This document shows positions 1-34,800 of a stretch of DNA of 64,000 nucleotides, piece by piece (within the stretch, counting starts at the first letter, position 1; each line of letters opens with the position of its first letter). A program made the translations under genes and the position numbers. The notes below the pieces were generated by a model. The model saw nothing but the letters and a program-made list of their open reading frames with translations, was not told the DNA's origin and did no database searches. The stretch is from Macropodus opercularis (taxonomy: Eukaryota > Chordata > Actinopteri > Anabantiformes > Osphronemidae), in contig CM061105.1 of assembly GCA_030770545.1 (NCBI GenBank), positions 12,011,001-12,075,000 on the forward strand, written 5' to 3'.

Positions 1-444
1 AACCTTTCATTTATTCATTCACCATTCTCTTATTATTAGAAACTCTGATTAATCCATGTCAGCCGATGGAAAACTGTCCTACTTTTGCATGTCCAGCGGA
101 TCTGAGGTAGCAGCTACTGAAATTATCATCGAAAAGGGGGGGAAGTTGTGGCGTTCTTTTCAGGAAACTAGGAAAACGCGGAGGCAGACCCATAAAATTA
201 CACGTTACCTCTCACATTTGTGCAGTGTCTTGTATAAACTAATCTCATGGTTCTTTAAATCACAATCATTTCTGGGATCTTGGTATAAATGACCATGACA
301 TGGGTGTAGCTGGTGGGAAGGCCGCTGCAAACCACTGTGTAAATGATGTGTGTGTGTGATTTACATTCTTGTTGCAACATTTTTTATGGACGGCGCTGAG
401 AAATAACAAGATTTATATGCTATGGGTGTCTTGACTGAGGCTAT

Positions 445-545
445 TTTAGATTAAATTAGACTAGATTCAGCTTTATTGTCATTGTGCAGAGTGTGCAGCT
501 CGCAGGTACAGAGCCATGAAATCCTCACAGCTCTGCAACATATTT
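445..545 (+). repeat. Possible fish interspersed-repeat remnant
   Basis: The run TTCAGCTTTATTGTCATTG followed by a cagagtg/aggtacagagcc-like stretch resembles a motif I have seen repeatedly in teleost genomes. Family not assigned; a repeat library would be needed. Confidence 0.35.
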
Positions 546-902
546 GATTTCTTTATTTACAGATAATATATGAAAATATGATATGATATGATATACCTAT
601 CATATATCTCTCTACATATCTCTCTACAAATGCATATTTCTTGGAGTCTATAGCTGCTGATATTCTGCCTCGGTGCACCTGGGGCTTGTCACCTGAAATA
701 AAAAATAAATATCGCAGGTGAACGTGTTGCTGTTTTGTCAGTAAATAGCTCCAGACAGCTGAGGGCTGCAATAATAGCTGATAGTGAGTTTTAATTTCAT
801 GTTAGCAAATTCGTTTTGTCAGAGTGGGCGTAACATTTTCAGTATGATGGACATCTTATTTCAGAGAGTCTTCACAGACCTAGCGTGAGGACTGATCAAG
901 CC

Positions 903-930
903 GCGAGACGATGCTTATTAATCGTCTCGC
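903..930. repeat. Perfect 10-bp inverted repeat
   Basis: GCGAGACGAT at 903-912 is the exact reverse complement of ATCGTCTCGC at 921-930, with an 8-base A/T-rich loop. It lies in intron 18. Function unknown. Confidence 0.8.
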
Positions 931-1688
931 TCATTATGTGGTGAAACTCAACCTCCACGCAGGCCTCGTATTTGCCTTTACAGATGAGAACTGCTCTCAG
1001 AACACACCTTGAGGCTTCTGCTTCAAGGTGTTGGTGACTTTACTGTCACTTTGGATCGGATCGTCGGCACTTGCTTGTAGATGCTTCAGAATTGAAAGTG
1101 GTTTACTGGTCAAACGCTCTATAAATGTGATTCGATGTGACCTGCAAAAGTTTTGCCCCAGCAGACGCTCGTCTTGGAGGAAACACGGGAGCCGCTGTGA
1201 GCTGCCGTCTGTTTTGAGCGTGTTCAGCTTTTATGTCATCCAGTGAAGCCCTGTCATATTTTGACCCATTTAACAACCTATGAAATGGGGCCAGCCTTTG
1301 ATTTTTCACTATTCCCAAACCATCTAAAACCAGAGATAAAAGCTTGCATTCATGTGTAGCTGCAACCAGTGAAACATGGCGACGATACGTGGAAAATAGT
1401 TGCACTCTTCGCTCTCAATTCGCTGTAAATGTCACGACAATTAGAAGACAATTGAGGGAGTCTCCGCTGTCCTAGCGCTCACCTCTGGATCTATTTTGCT
1501 TAAGTGAACATATCTAAACATTTATAAAGACAGCATGAAATGGGTGGTTTTCTGATAAATGTCAATATTTTATGTTTTTCTGCCTGTGATGTTTATTACC
1601 AGTGTGGCTCCGCCCTAAGAGGCCTGTCACAGCGAGTGAGGTTTAAGAGCTGTGGTTCAGGCAGGTTACGAGACACGAGGGGACGAAC

Positions 1689-25271
<23,583 letters not shown>

Positions 25272-25700
25272 GCTAGACGTCCAGACGTCGGCAGGCTATG
25301 AAGTGAAAGACGGTGCTCAGGGGCCCCGCCACAGCTGAGACCTCCAGCCCCCACCCTTGGAAGACACTGGTGGCTTTTTTTGGGCCTGGCACCCCCACAT
25401 CGACCGTGCACTTCGCTCCCTTGCTGCTCCTCTCCTGTCAGGGTAACCTGAGCCTGACCCCTCTTCATCCCTCCCCACTACTTCATTCCTTTCCCACCAC
25501 GTGCACGGCTACTCGCACCAGGTCAATATGTTCCCCCAGCCCACCCCCCGTAAAACAAGTGTCCCACGTGGATCAATCACTGTCATCAACATTTTAATAA
25601 ACTTCATAATTAGGAACTGACACGGAATCCCAGGACCTGTAATGAAACCGTTGGATTCTGGCCACAAACTGAATCCTCGTGTCTAACTAAATCCTATTAC
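25272..25700 (-). promoter_or_regulatory. Presumed atp1a2 5' UTR and proximal promoter
   Basis: Sequence immediately upstream of the start codon. The first 300 bases are GC-rich, and two CACGTG E-boxes lie at 25498-25503 and 25565-25570. No clear TATA box was found, so the transcription start is unknown. The call rests mainly on position. Confidence 0.4.
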
Positions 25701-28700
25701 AAACAGTTTAATGAGTTGCTAATTCAACCACAAAGATAAACTGCTAATGTCACCATAATGTTTTGTTTTGCATGATTTGAAAATAATTTGCAGCCGGTGC
25801 AAAGCTGTAGTTAACTTAAGGCCCAACATATTTAGAACATAAGGCAGGTCTCCTCCACTGCGCCCACACAACAGATGCAGCAAATGAGCCCGTGTCAAAT
25901 AAGAACCAAATGTCTTCTCGCCAGTTGCCAGTTACTTTTACGTTCGGGCTCTTCCCACACTGCTAATGCTTTTATGGCTGGATGCTGTGCTGTAGCTGTG
26001 ATCCCGTTTCAGTGGTCTTTATCTCTTGGAGTTCAACGTATGTCTTTGTTAAATTTGAAAATAAAGAGACTTATTAAAATCTTATATTTCCTGTGCATTA
26101 TGATGGAAATTTTAATTTTAGCTATAGCAAGCAGAGATATAATCAAAGAGCTCAAATTAAGCCTCCACAGATGAAAAGGAAAGATAAAGGGAACACTGAT
26201 ATGAAGCTGAATTACACAGTTATGCCTCAGTGTCGATGATGAATTATGTGGTCGTACAGGACGTATGGGAGTTGGTTCAAAACCGACATAAATGAACGGA
26301 TTAGACTTTGGTCAGAGTCACTTCCTCTCGTTCCCATTTTGCATTTGGGAAAAATTTCTGGTTAGACTAATGGACGTCTACGATACTTGTAAACTGTAGT
26401 GAACTATCCGTGTCCGTGCAGTGGGTGTGATGGGGGCCAGACCACTGTCCACATATGTCATCAAATGTCTATCCAAAAAGCTAATGTGACTTAATGAAAT
26501 CAAGACAGTTAAAGGCCTAATGGTATAAAACTCCCTCTGGGACAGCGCTTCACTGTCAATTTATAAGAGAAGAAAAAGAACAAACCGGAACTTGGTCCTA
26601 AAAAAAGATGCAACTTTACAAGAGATCCACTTAAAGTGATTAATTTGGAAGAGCTGAGCCTTATAGAGGAGGCTTCTGTCCTCATTGCTCATAAAAGGCA
26701 TCTTTCGATATGGGCAGGAGGACTGAATGCAGCAAGTAACACTGATATAAAGTGAAGGGCATTAAAGTAGGAGGAAATTATTTTTGCATCTATCTTAGCA
26801 TAAAACACAGCGAAGCAATGTAAACACTCGGGTTCTGCACAAGGCTTAAAAGAAAAAAAATAAACCTTTCAAAACATCTAAAGGTCACAAACTAAAACTT
26901 AGATAATTGTTTTTCATTTGCACACCTGAATAAATGTAATTATCTGGTGTGAGAGGGGTTGTGTGCAGTTGTCATGGTAACAACTCGGGGAAGATGCTGC
27001 ATCAAGCAGATGTTTGTCAAAACATAGTTACACAAGCGAATTTCGATGAACTATTATTTTCGTTGTACAAAATAACCCATGAGGATTAGTGATATGTACT
27101 CATCATAGAGCTCGGCTAGTTCGCAGAGCGTCAGGCTTCTCATTTATTTCTCAGCAGGATAGAAAATAAATGTACCCCCCTCCTCCCCCAGATGTCCTCC
27201 AATCAACTCCAGTTCTGACGCTTATTACTTATGAATCCTTTATGCGTCAGGCACAGCGTTGAATTCCTCCAGTCAATCACTCAGGTGCAGCGGCTGAGCA
27301 GGTCAGTGGGCATCAGTTAAAGACTGAGGTTGCACCGTGTGTATAATTTGTCTGCATAAGCACAGCATTCCGTCGCAAGGGGTGATGTATGCTCGCTGAA
27401 CCCAATCTGCACATTAAGTCAAAAAAAATTAAAGCTTTCTGAAAATTAGGCCGCACTCCGTCACCTTTTAAATGTGAAAAGGTTGTAAATGGTTGCCAAG
27501 CATTTCTGCTCGGCTCATTATCATTACTTCTTGGTTGTTGGAAAGCAAGAGGCCACGATGAGATGAAACCAATTCAGTTCCCAGCTGCCTCCATGGAGCA
27601 CAGGAGTTTTAAAGTTTAATTTCAACGCTGAGTTCCTATATGTTTCAAAGTAAAAGCTGCCAGGTGGCCATTGTTCACCATTTAAATTCTCTCAGTCCGT
27701 CTCGCTGAAATGTTCTTATTGTGTATGCAAATGTCTTCAGATACCTAATGCGCTGTTTTAGAATGGCTCGTACATCTGTGCCAGCCACTGGTCTATATCT
27801 CATTTTAGAAGGAATTCCTCCTTTTGAAACGTCAGGTCTTGGCAGAGACACGCGTGACAGATTCACACAATGCAGGACAGACAGAATGAAGGCTGCAAAC
27901 CTTTTCAGCTGGGTTTACTTCGTCTCCAGTTGACAACAGCTACATGTGGTTCTTTAATTTTTATTTATGTTCTCTTTACAACATATTGTACAGAGTCGTC
28001 AAATGTTGTTAGCACTCTGGAATCATCACAAGGATTAAAATAAATGTAAAAAAAAATGTAAGAAGCTCCAGTCATGTCAAATAAAGGAATGTTACTGAGC
28101 GACTACGACTAATACAGTTCAGAATACATACAAACAAAACACTTTAAAGGCGTTTTAATGCTTTTATGTCTTATGTCAGGTGTCTGTGTGGCTTTGCTGA
28201 AAAAGAAGAAACATTCACACTAATCCATTTGACTGGATAGTTAAACAGCGACTAGTGAAACAGGTCTCCAGTTATAAGATGTGGATTTTAGCACCTCCGT
28301 TCCGGTTTTATTTTTAAAGGAACATTCAAGTCTACACTGACCACCCTGCATATCAAGCACACAGATCGCAAACCATCTTTGGCTCAGGGCCGGGGGAAGG
28401 AGCGCCTTTAAAAGAAAACCTCTGAGGGAAGAGCGGGCTCTGTCTGTAGTGATACATATAGATTTTTAGCTTGGCTTAATACGCCAGATAAGTCTCTTCC
28501 TCCAAAGCTTTCCCCTCACAGCAAGCACCTTCCTCCCCCTTTTTCGTCCCCAGCCACATTGCGCTGATTCTGAGGCTAAACCGAACCCTTATCCGGCCCC
28601 CACATCTGCTGTCTGACGCCGCACAACAACCTCGATTTCCCTTCATCTCAGAATAAAACGTGCGGCGTAGAGAACAGCCACACAGAACCTCCCATAACAC

Positions 28701-30924
28701 ACAAGGTCAGAAATATAACGTCGTATTCCAGCGAATACTGTTACACTTCCTCCCCACACGTTAAACATGTTCTCCATGTGTTCTCTTATTTACACATGTA
28801 AAAAAATGCCTCACACAACATTACTTTGCTTTACTTAGGGTGACTGCTTTACTTTATATCAAATTTGACTTTTAACACTCTTTAAATAGACACACATATA
28901 CATGAAACACGCTTCGTATTTGCGCCCGGAGAGGAGCTAGCAAGATTATAAGTTTCTGTTTGACGTCTTCGGTGAGAAGGTGAATTTCTGCCCATGTGTT
29001 TTGTTCCTTAGCCACTAGTGGACACAGGACAGTGTTCTTTTGGCATTTGAACCAGCAGAAACAAGACAGTCAAGGGGCAGAGGAAGGAGCGAAGGGAGGC
29101 GGGCAGGGGACGAGCCTTGGGGGGAGGTGGCATCTGTCAATCACTGGGAGAGTCCATCACCGAGTTAAAAAAAATGAGGGAGGAGGACGTGAAGGAGGAA
29201 GAAGGACAGAAGAGAGAGGATAGAGGAGCAGAGCATTGAGCTGTAGGCCTGGCACTCAGATAAGGACAGGCTTAAAGACTAGAGTGGATTGTGTATAGGC
29301 CTTTCTGTAGGGGAATAATGCAGTGCAAAGTCGCTAGATGACAGGAAGTGGAAGAGATAAAGAAAGAAAGACGCAAGGACAGAGAGAGAATGAAACAAGG
29401 GTTTGGAAGGAGGAGCTGAACCCAAGATGGGAGCCGAGATGAAGAGTGGGAAAAACAGAAGAGCCGACACAGCCGAGGAGGGAGATGTACAGAGAGATAT
29501 CGCGTTACCAGCACGTGCTAAAATAATTAGCCCTGGGTTTTGGGAGGAGAAACGTGCGAGAGGATTAACTGGACCTAAAATAACTCGGCGCACAGGGGCT
29601 GCACCTCTTCCTGGTAAGCCCCTTTGTCAGACTCCTGGGAGAGCGTCCGTCAGCCCCCGGGGCCGTGACGTCATTCCCGGTTGTCAGTCGGCGGCCACGG
29701 AGTCGACGGACGACAGCGCCGGTCACTCGGCCGCAAACAGCACAGCGAGCCCCCCCCCCACACACGCCTCCCTCACCCTGGCGGCTGAAAAATGTGCAGC
29801 TGTTACAGTAAGCCTGTGCTCTTATAGGGCCAGAAATAGCCCCCTTTAGCCAGGGCAGGGACATGGCGACAACCTCCATTAGCTCAAATGTGAGGGGATT
29901 GAATCACCCCGAGCTGGAGGGCTTCAACCTCTATCTACGCAGGCTGAGAGCAGGAATCATATTTCTCTTGCACTATCGCTCTCCTCTCCCTCCGTGTCTG
30001 TCTTTTTCCTCTATCTGAAGTCCACGGTGCGCTCACAGCTCCGCTCGGTGTGTGTGTGGCTGAGTTGTAAACGTTAAGGGGGGAAGATTCAGGGAGCCCT
30101 ACACACGGGGGCATCTGCCGGGTTCCACCGAAGGAAGTTATGTGCATAGTTAGGACTTAAACAGTTTTACAGTTTGCCCAATGAGCGCGCACAGGCTCTC
30201 CGACGAGGCCTCGTAAAAATAATTTGACACTGTTGCCACTGATATAGAGGGACTATTCTTACAGCCAGTGCTGTCTTGAAAGAGTAGAGATAATGGGAAA
30301 TAATGGGGGTCGCATCAGGCTGGGCAGAAAAGGAGGGAGCAGACTAGAGGAGTGGAGGCAGTCATGGAGAAGTCAGACCTTTATCTATAGGAGAAAGAAG
30401 AGAAGGAAAAGAGGGAAGGGAAGAGAGAGGAGGAGAAACAGGATAGAGCAGTTAGCATATAAATCACCTCTGTAATTTGAATTAACAAGAAAGTCAGGAG
30501 ATTCACAATGAAAGAGGCAGGAACAGGATAGGAGAGAAAAGAGTGAAGATCAGCATGAGGGGAGAAAGTTAGAGTTTGACATGTCGCCCTCAGAAAAAAA
30601 AAAAAGCAAATTGGCTTGTCCCCGTAGTCGGGGATACGTGATGCGTATCGGACGTACTTGGAGAAAGCTTTTTTTCTGCGGATGGGATCACAATGAAAGG
30701 AACCAAATAGGCAAAACCCGCGGAGCAGCTTTTTTAGATTTTGTTATCAAACCCGGCCGTCGTAGGGTCTCGCTTCAGATGGCACATCTTATGACCTGAC
30801 AAAAGTACTCAGCGTGCCGTCTGGTGTAAGAGATCATCACGACGTGTACTGTAAGATCTCGGCCCATATAGCTGCTGCATCCACAGCCATCAGCCTGAGA
30901 CGGGAGCAGATATGATTTGACTCA
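25701..30924. other. Intergenic spacer between atp1a2 and mpz
   Basis: No recognised gene. A GC-rich patch lies at about 29600-29790 and purine-rich blocks at about 29050-29480 and 30290-30590. Short ORFs here have no familiar motif and overlap on both strands. Confidence 0.7.
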
Positions 30925-30930
30925 TTTATT
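30925..30930 (-). terminator. Candidate mpz poly(A) signal
   Basis: AATAAA on the minus strand, about 130 bases after the second in-frame stop at 31062 and about 415 after the first stop. It is the first canonical hexamer I found downstream. Confidence 0.45.
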
Positions 30931-31061
30931 CAGGGACTCAGGTTGGCGCTGTGGTGGGTGGAAAGTAGGCCGTGGTAAACTCCCCTGCTGTTGTAGACAG
31001 ACTTCCCACTGCCTCCACGGCTCTCTCCCCCTCCCTCGGCCTCGCCTGCCTCCCTATTGGT

Positions 31062-31343
31062 CTATTTTTTCAAGGTGAGCTGGTTGGCGAGGCGGGATAG
31101 AAGGCCAAGTGGTTTGGACCTTCCCGTTCCTTCCTCGCCGGCCGCCTCCACCTCGTTCTGGCGGGTCATCTCCAACTCGATGGTCATCAGAACCCGGCCT
31201 GAGCCCTCCTCCCCTCCTCCCCCCACCCTCTGTGCGTCTTTGACTACGGTTTGTTGCTGCTGTGTGGGCTGGGCCTTCGCCACCACCTGGCGCATGGGCT
31301 GGAGCAGCCGGCCGGCGAGCCCGCCCCAGCCCCTCCCCGTATC
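31062..31343 (-). CDS. mpz: Possible stop-codon read-through extension of myelin P0 (93 codons)
   Basis: Directly after the mpz TAG the same frame stays open for 93 codons, to a second TAG at 31064-31062. By hand count about 77% of third positions are G/C against about 47% of second positions, a contrast typical of coding sequence. The predicted tail is Gly/Arg-rich at first, then has QQQQTVVKDAQRV, VLMTIELEMTRQ and a C-terminus LANQLTLKK. Mammalian MPZ makes a larger isoform (L-MPZ) by read-through at this stop, so conservation of the mechanism is plausible. The bases after the stop are GATACG, not the strong CUA context. A chance open frame in GC-rich 3' UTR remains possible. Confidence 0.6.
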   Translation of the reverse strand, partial: DTGRGWGGLAGRLLQPMRQVVAKAQPTQQQQTVVKDAQRVGGGGEEGSGRVLMTIELEMTRQNEVEAAGEEGTGRSKPLGLLSRLANQLTLKK

Positions 31344-31430
31344 CTATTTCTTATCCTTGCGAGACTCCTGCTTCTTCTTTTCTGATGCAGCCGCCTTCAC
31401 CTTGGAGGGTTCGGCGGGAGGCACGGGGCC
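31344..31430 (-). CDS. mpz: mpz exon 6 (C-terminus and stop)
   Basis: 87 nt: GPVPPAEPSKVK, then SEKKKQESRKDKK and TAG. SEKK and ESRKDKK match the mammalian C-terminus. The acceptor is CCCACAG, phase 0. Confidence 0.92.
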   Translation of the reverse strand, partial: GPVPPAEPSKVKAAASEKKKQESRKDKK

Positions 31431-31848
31431 CTGTGGGGGAGGAGGGAGAGGGGATCGGGTGAAGAACAGGGGAGGAGAGTCACTTCAGGAGGAAAGGAGC
31501 GTGGGGGAGATAGAGACAGAGAGAGGGGTGGTGGGACAAGGGGGAAGGGGAGAGAGGGTGAGATGGGCGAGTTAGAAGTAAGACCATGAGAGATGTAGTT
31601 AGCAGGATGGAGCTGTGTGAAGAGGAGAGAAAAAGACATTTAGGAGGACGAGGAGAGAGTCAGACATACAGAGAAGAGAGAAAGAGGTGAGGAGGTAGAG
31701 AGACAGTCCTTTTAGGGGAGGGGGTAGCATGTGAGGGGGGGCGGTGTCCAGAGCTGTAAGGGGGTGACAAAACAGGTAACCATGCGTTAGGATGGACACA
31801 GGTTCAGGTAGGATCCATACACCTGTGACACCTATGAGACAAAAGATC

Positions 31849-31888
<40 letters not shown>

Positions 31889-34800
31889 CATAAACCAGAC
31901 TGGCTTCAAGCTGAGAATTCAATGTAAACGACGCGGGACCGTTTATAATTAAAGGGTGAGAAGTTAAAGTGATGCCATGACAACTAACAACCGCCCTGGT
32001 TGAAATGATTAATACTTGCTGAATTTTGAAACAAAGCTGCTTCTGCTTCAGCTTGTTTTTTAACCTTGGTGTCATGATAATGTTTTTATTTCTGCTCATA
32101 TTCTGCTTTCCTTGACTGTTTAAATGCACAAATGAAATGAAATGGATGAAAATGAAAATGCATCATCTTGGATCTTACTCTGACAATGGTTTTATGCTGG
32201 TGAATCTAGGAATGAGCACATCTATGCATGCTGGGCTCCCATCGCAAGATTTGTTTACAAATCATAAAAGTTAGCTTTGCAGGTGAATAAATGTTCTGTA
32301 ATAGCTCATCTAGAATGTTTGCCTGCACCCACAGGAGAAGCCTGTTTGACTGGATGCAGGATATTTATAGATCCAGCTGTAGCACTTATGTAATTTACCC
32401 ATTCACTCCCACTCATTCTGTACATTGTCTGTGCAATGTCTAAAGACATCTATGAGAAATCTATAGAAGGCACGAAGGATACGAGGGGAAAAGGAAGTAA
32501 AGGAAGTAAAGCAAGGCTTCGCTTGAGTGCAAAACATCCACTGACTGGACAGAGCAGCGATAAGGTCAAAGGAACACTTAACGTAACAATAGCTGCATCC
32601 TGGTGCATTAACCTGAGAATTAACCTATTGAAAAACATCACAAGTGCACAACAATGGTGTGATGGAGCTTAATGAAGCTTCACTCATATGTAATGGTTTT
32701 CACAACACTGTGCACCTTTAACACACTTCCACTGGTTGAACTACAGACCAGTACATTGTTGTGAAGTGCTACAGAGGAAGCGCTGGACCTCAGGTTAGGA
32801 GGCTGAAGTGCTCTAATATATCAGGTTAGCCGGCAGTGGAAAGCTCACCAGGGGCCGCTTCCACCCACTGCAGCTTCCACTAATAACGCCCCACTGATTG
32901 CATTAGTATATTAATCATATTTAATTGTGCTTTGTGCAAAAGCAGCACACTGAGGCTGCAATCGCGGTGCACGCTGCAGCTAACAGCCAGCTCCATGGGG
33001 CAGCTGCGCATTGGCTTTGATCATACTTACGTTCTCTCATACATCATTGCATTATGCATCCCACAGTAGGCTCAGTTTGTGTACCGCGCCGTATTGCTGC
33101 GCTCCCACGCTAAGGACCGGGCCGCCTCGTAAACACACTCCAGCCTGCTTTGGCAGAATGCAGAGCCACCTTTGTTACAGGGGCTGCACACACTTCAAAT
33201 GAAATCTGGGTACAGTGGCAAAACAGGAGGGACTGGTGGGGAGGTAGGTAAGTGGCTCGGTCCTCTGCTGCATACTAAAAAGAAACCGTGACAGGTGAGG
33301 AGGGAGATTGAGAGATAGATAAAGAGTGAGAGGTAGTGATTTTCTGTCCAGAACTGAAGCTGATCAGGACCCAGAGCACCTGATGAAGGAGAGGAGAGAA
33401 ACTGGAAAGGGACTGAGGTGGTGGTGGTGCGAGAGCGAGAGGATGACGAATCGACGGAGCGAGAGAGGAAGTAAAACCGGTACAGGAGAAGAGGAATTAG
33501 AGACAGAGGTGCTTCTCATGGCCAAATGGAAGTCAAAGGCAAACAGAGGTGGTGGGGAAGAAGAAGAGGAAGAGGAGGAGGAGGAGGATGTGACGGGAGA
33601 AAAGGAGACAGGGGACCGGATAAAAGGAATGTGAATGAGAGAGAGGGCGAGGGAGTGAAGTGAAGTGAGTAGGGGGGTGGCAGTTGGTGGATGGAAAGAA
33701 GAATGGGTAGGTTGTGTGTGTGTGTCTGTGTGTGTACACGCTCAGATCGATACCAAGCGCACTCAATTATCATTCCAGTACGCTGTGTGTGTGTGTGTGT
33801 GCACAGCTGTGGGGTAAACTCCACTCCCACAACTCCACCTAATGGGGAGCAGCACACATCACGGGGTTCCTTTGTCTCTCTCACTAACTCACCCGCAGCC
33901 TCTCTGAGATTTGTGATGCAAGTCCAGCAAACGAAGATGCCGAGGCTGATACAAAATTGTGTTGTGTCAGCACAGGCTCCTAATAAGGGCTATTTGATCA
34001 AACAACCACTTATGAGCGCACTATGAAGCCCCATGGGTCCTCTGTGTGCGGCATAGCTACAAGAGAGGAACTGGCACTGAGGGAAAAAAAAAACAAAAAT
34101 AAATAAAAAATAAGAGCGCGTGAGCCCAGATAGAATATCTGCTTTTACTGTGAGTGTTTCTTCAGAGCCGAGAGATGCGAGAGTAACTGTAAATGACAAC
34201 ATTGTCAAATATTTCAGTGTCCTTTTGGCGGTGAGTTATTTATTCATATATGCACTGTCACCCGCCACAGGCACTTGAGAGCAACTGACTGCAACTCAAG
34301 AGTAACCTGACAATCATCCGACAGAAGAAAGGAAAGAAGAAGACAGAGGGAGGAAGACGAGCTCCGGGGAGATCAGAGGGGCCGCGCTTGTTTGAGCTGA
34401 GGAAGGGTTGGCCCTCCACAGCGTCGCCCCCTAGGCCTGAGCACGACGGGCGGGTCGTGCACGATGGGCGCGGTGACCTGCGGGCAGACCTCTCGGCACT
34501 CGTCTTTACATTAGCTCATACCTGCGGCTGAACGAGACACCTTTCATCTCCGGCCTTAGATATTTTTGCACGTCTCTCGTTTCAAAACTGATTTTTCATT
34601 TACGAAAGCGCCTTGAACGAAAGCCTCTTGACTTCCCTATTTTTTCATTATCAGCATGCGAGGCGTACAGGCGATTACAATACACCCCCGCAACCATCCA
34701 TCCCCCACATTACCACAGTGTAATCAAACAGAACTTGCCCTGGTGCCTTGTATTCACAAAAGAATACAAGGCACCAAAATGTCTGATTAATCCACCACTT

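Larger units (their letters stand above)
1..1688 (-). other. atp1a2 intron 18 (partial)
   Basis: No exon of the M7-M10 region is visible here. It holds a likely repeat remnant at 445-545 and a perfect 10-bp hairpin at 903-930. Nothing else is recognised. Confidence 0.8.

Noticed and set aside
1..1688. Search for the pump's M7-M10 exons
   Set aside because: No frame on the minus strand carries the expected GMIQALGGFF or later segments; these exons must lie outside the window.
29403..29849. 148-codon plus-strand open frame in the atp1a2-mpz spacer
   Set aside because: Lies in GC- and purine-rich sequence and is overlapped by an antisense frame of similar length; no motif, no splice or promoter evidence.
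31057..31575. 172-codon plus-strand open frame over mpz exon 6 and the extension
   Set aside because: Antisense to the P0 tail and extension. It is low-complexity (Ser/Pro/Arg/Gly) and shows no motif; the GC-rich minus-strand coding pattern explains its openness.
31599..32129. 176-codon minus-strand open frame in mpz intron 5
   Set aside because: It spans the CA microsatellite (poly Val-Cys) and purine-rich sequence; no motif and no splice logic connecting it to mpz.
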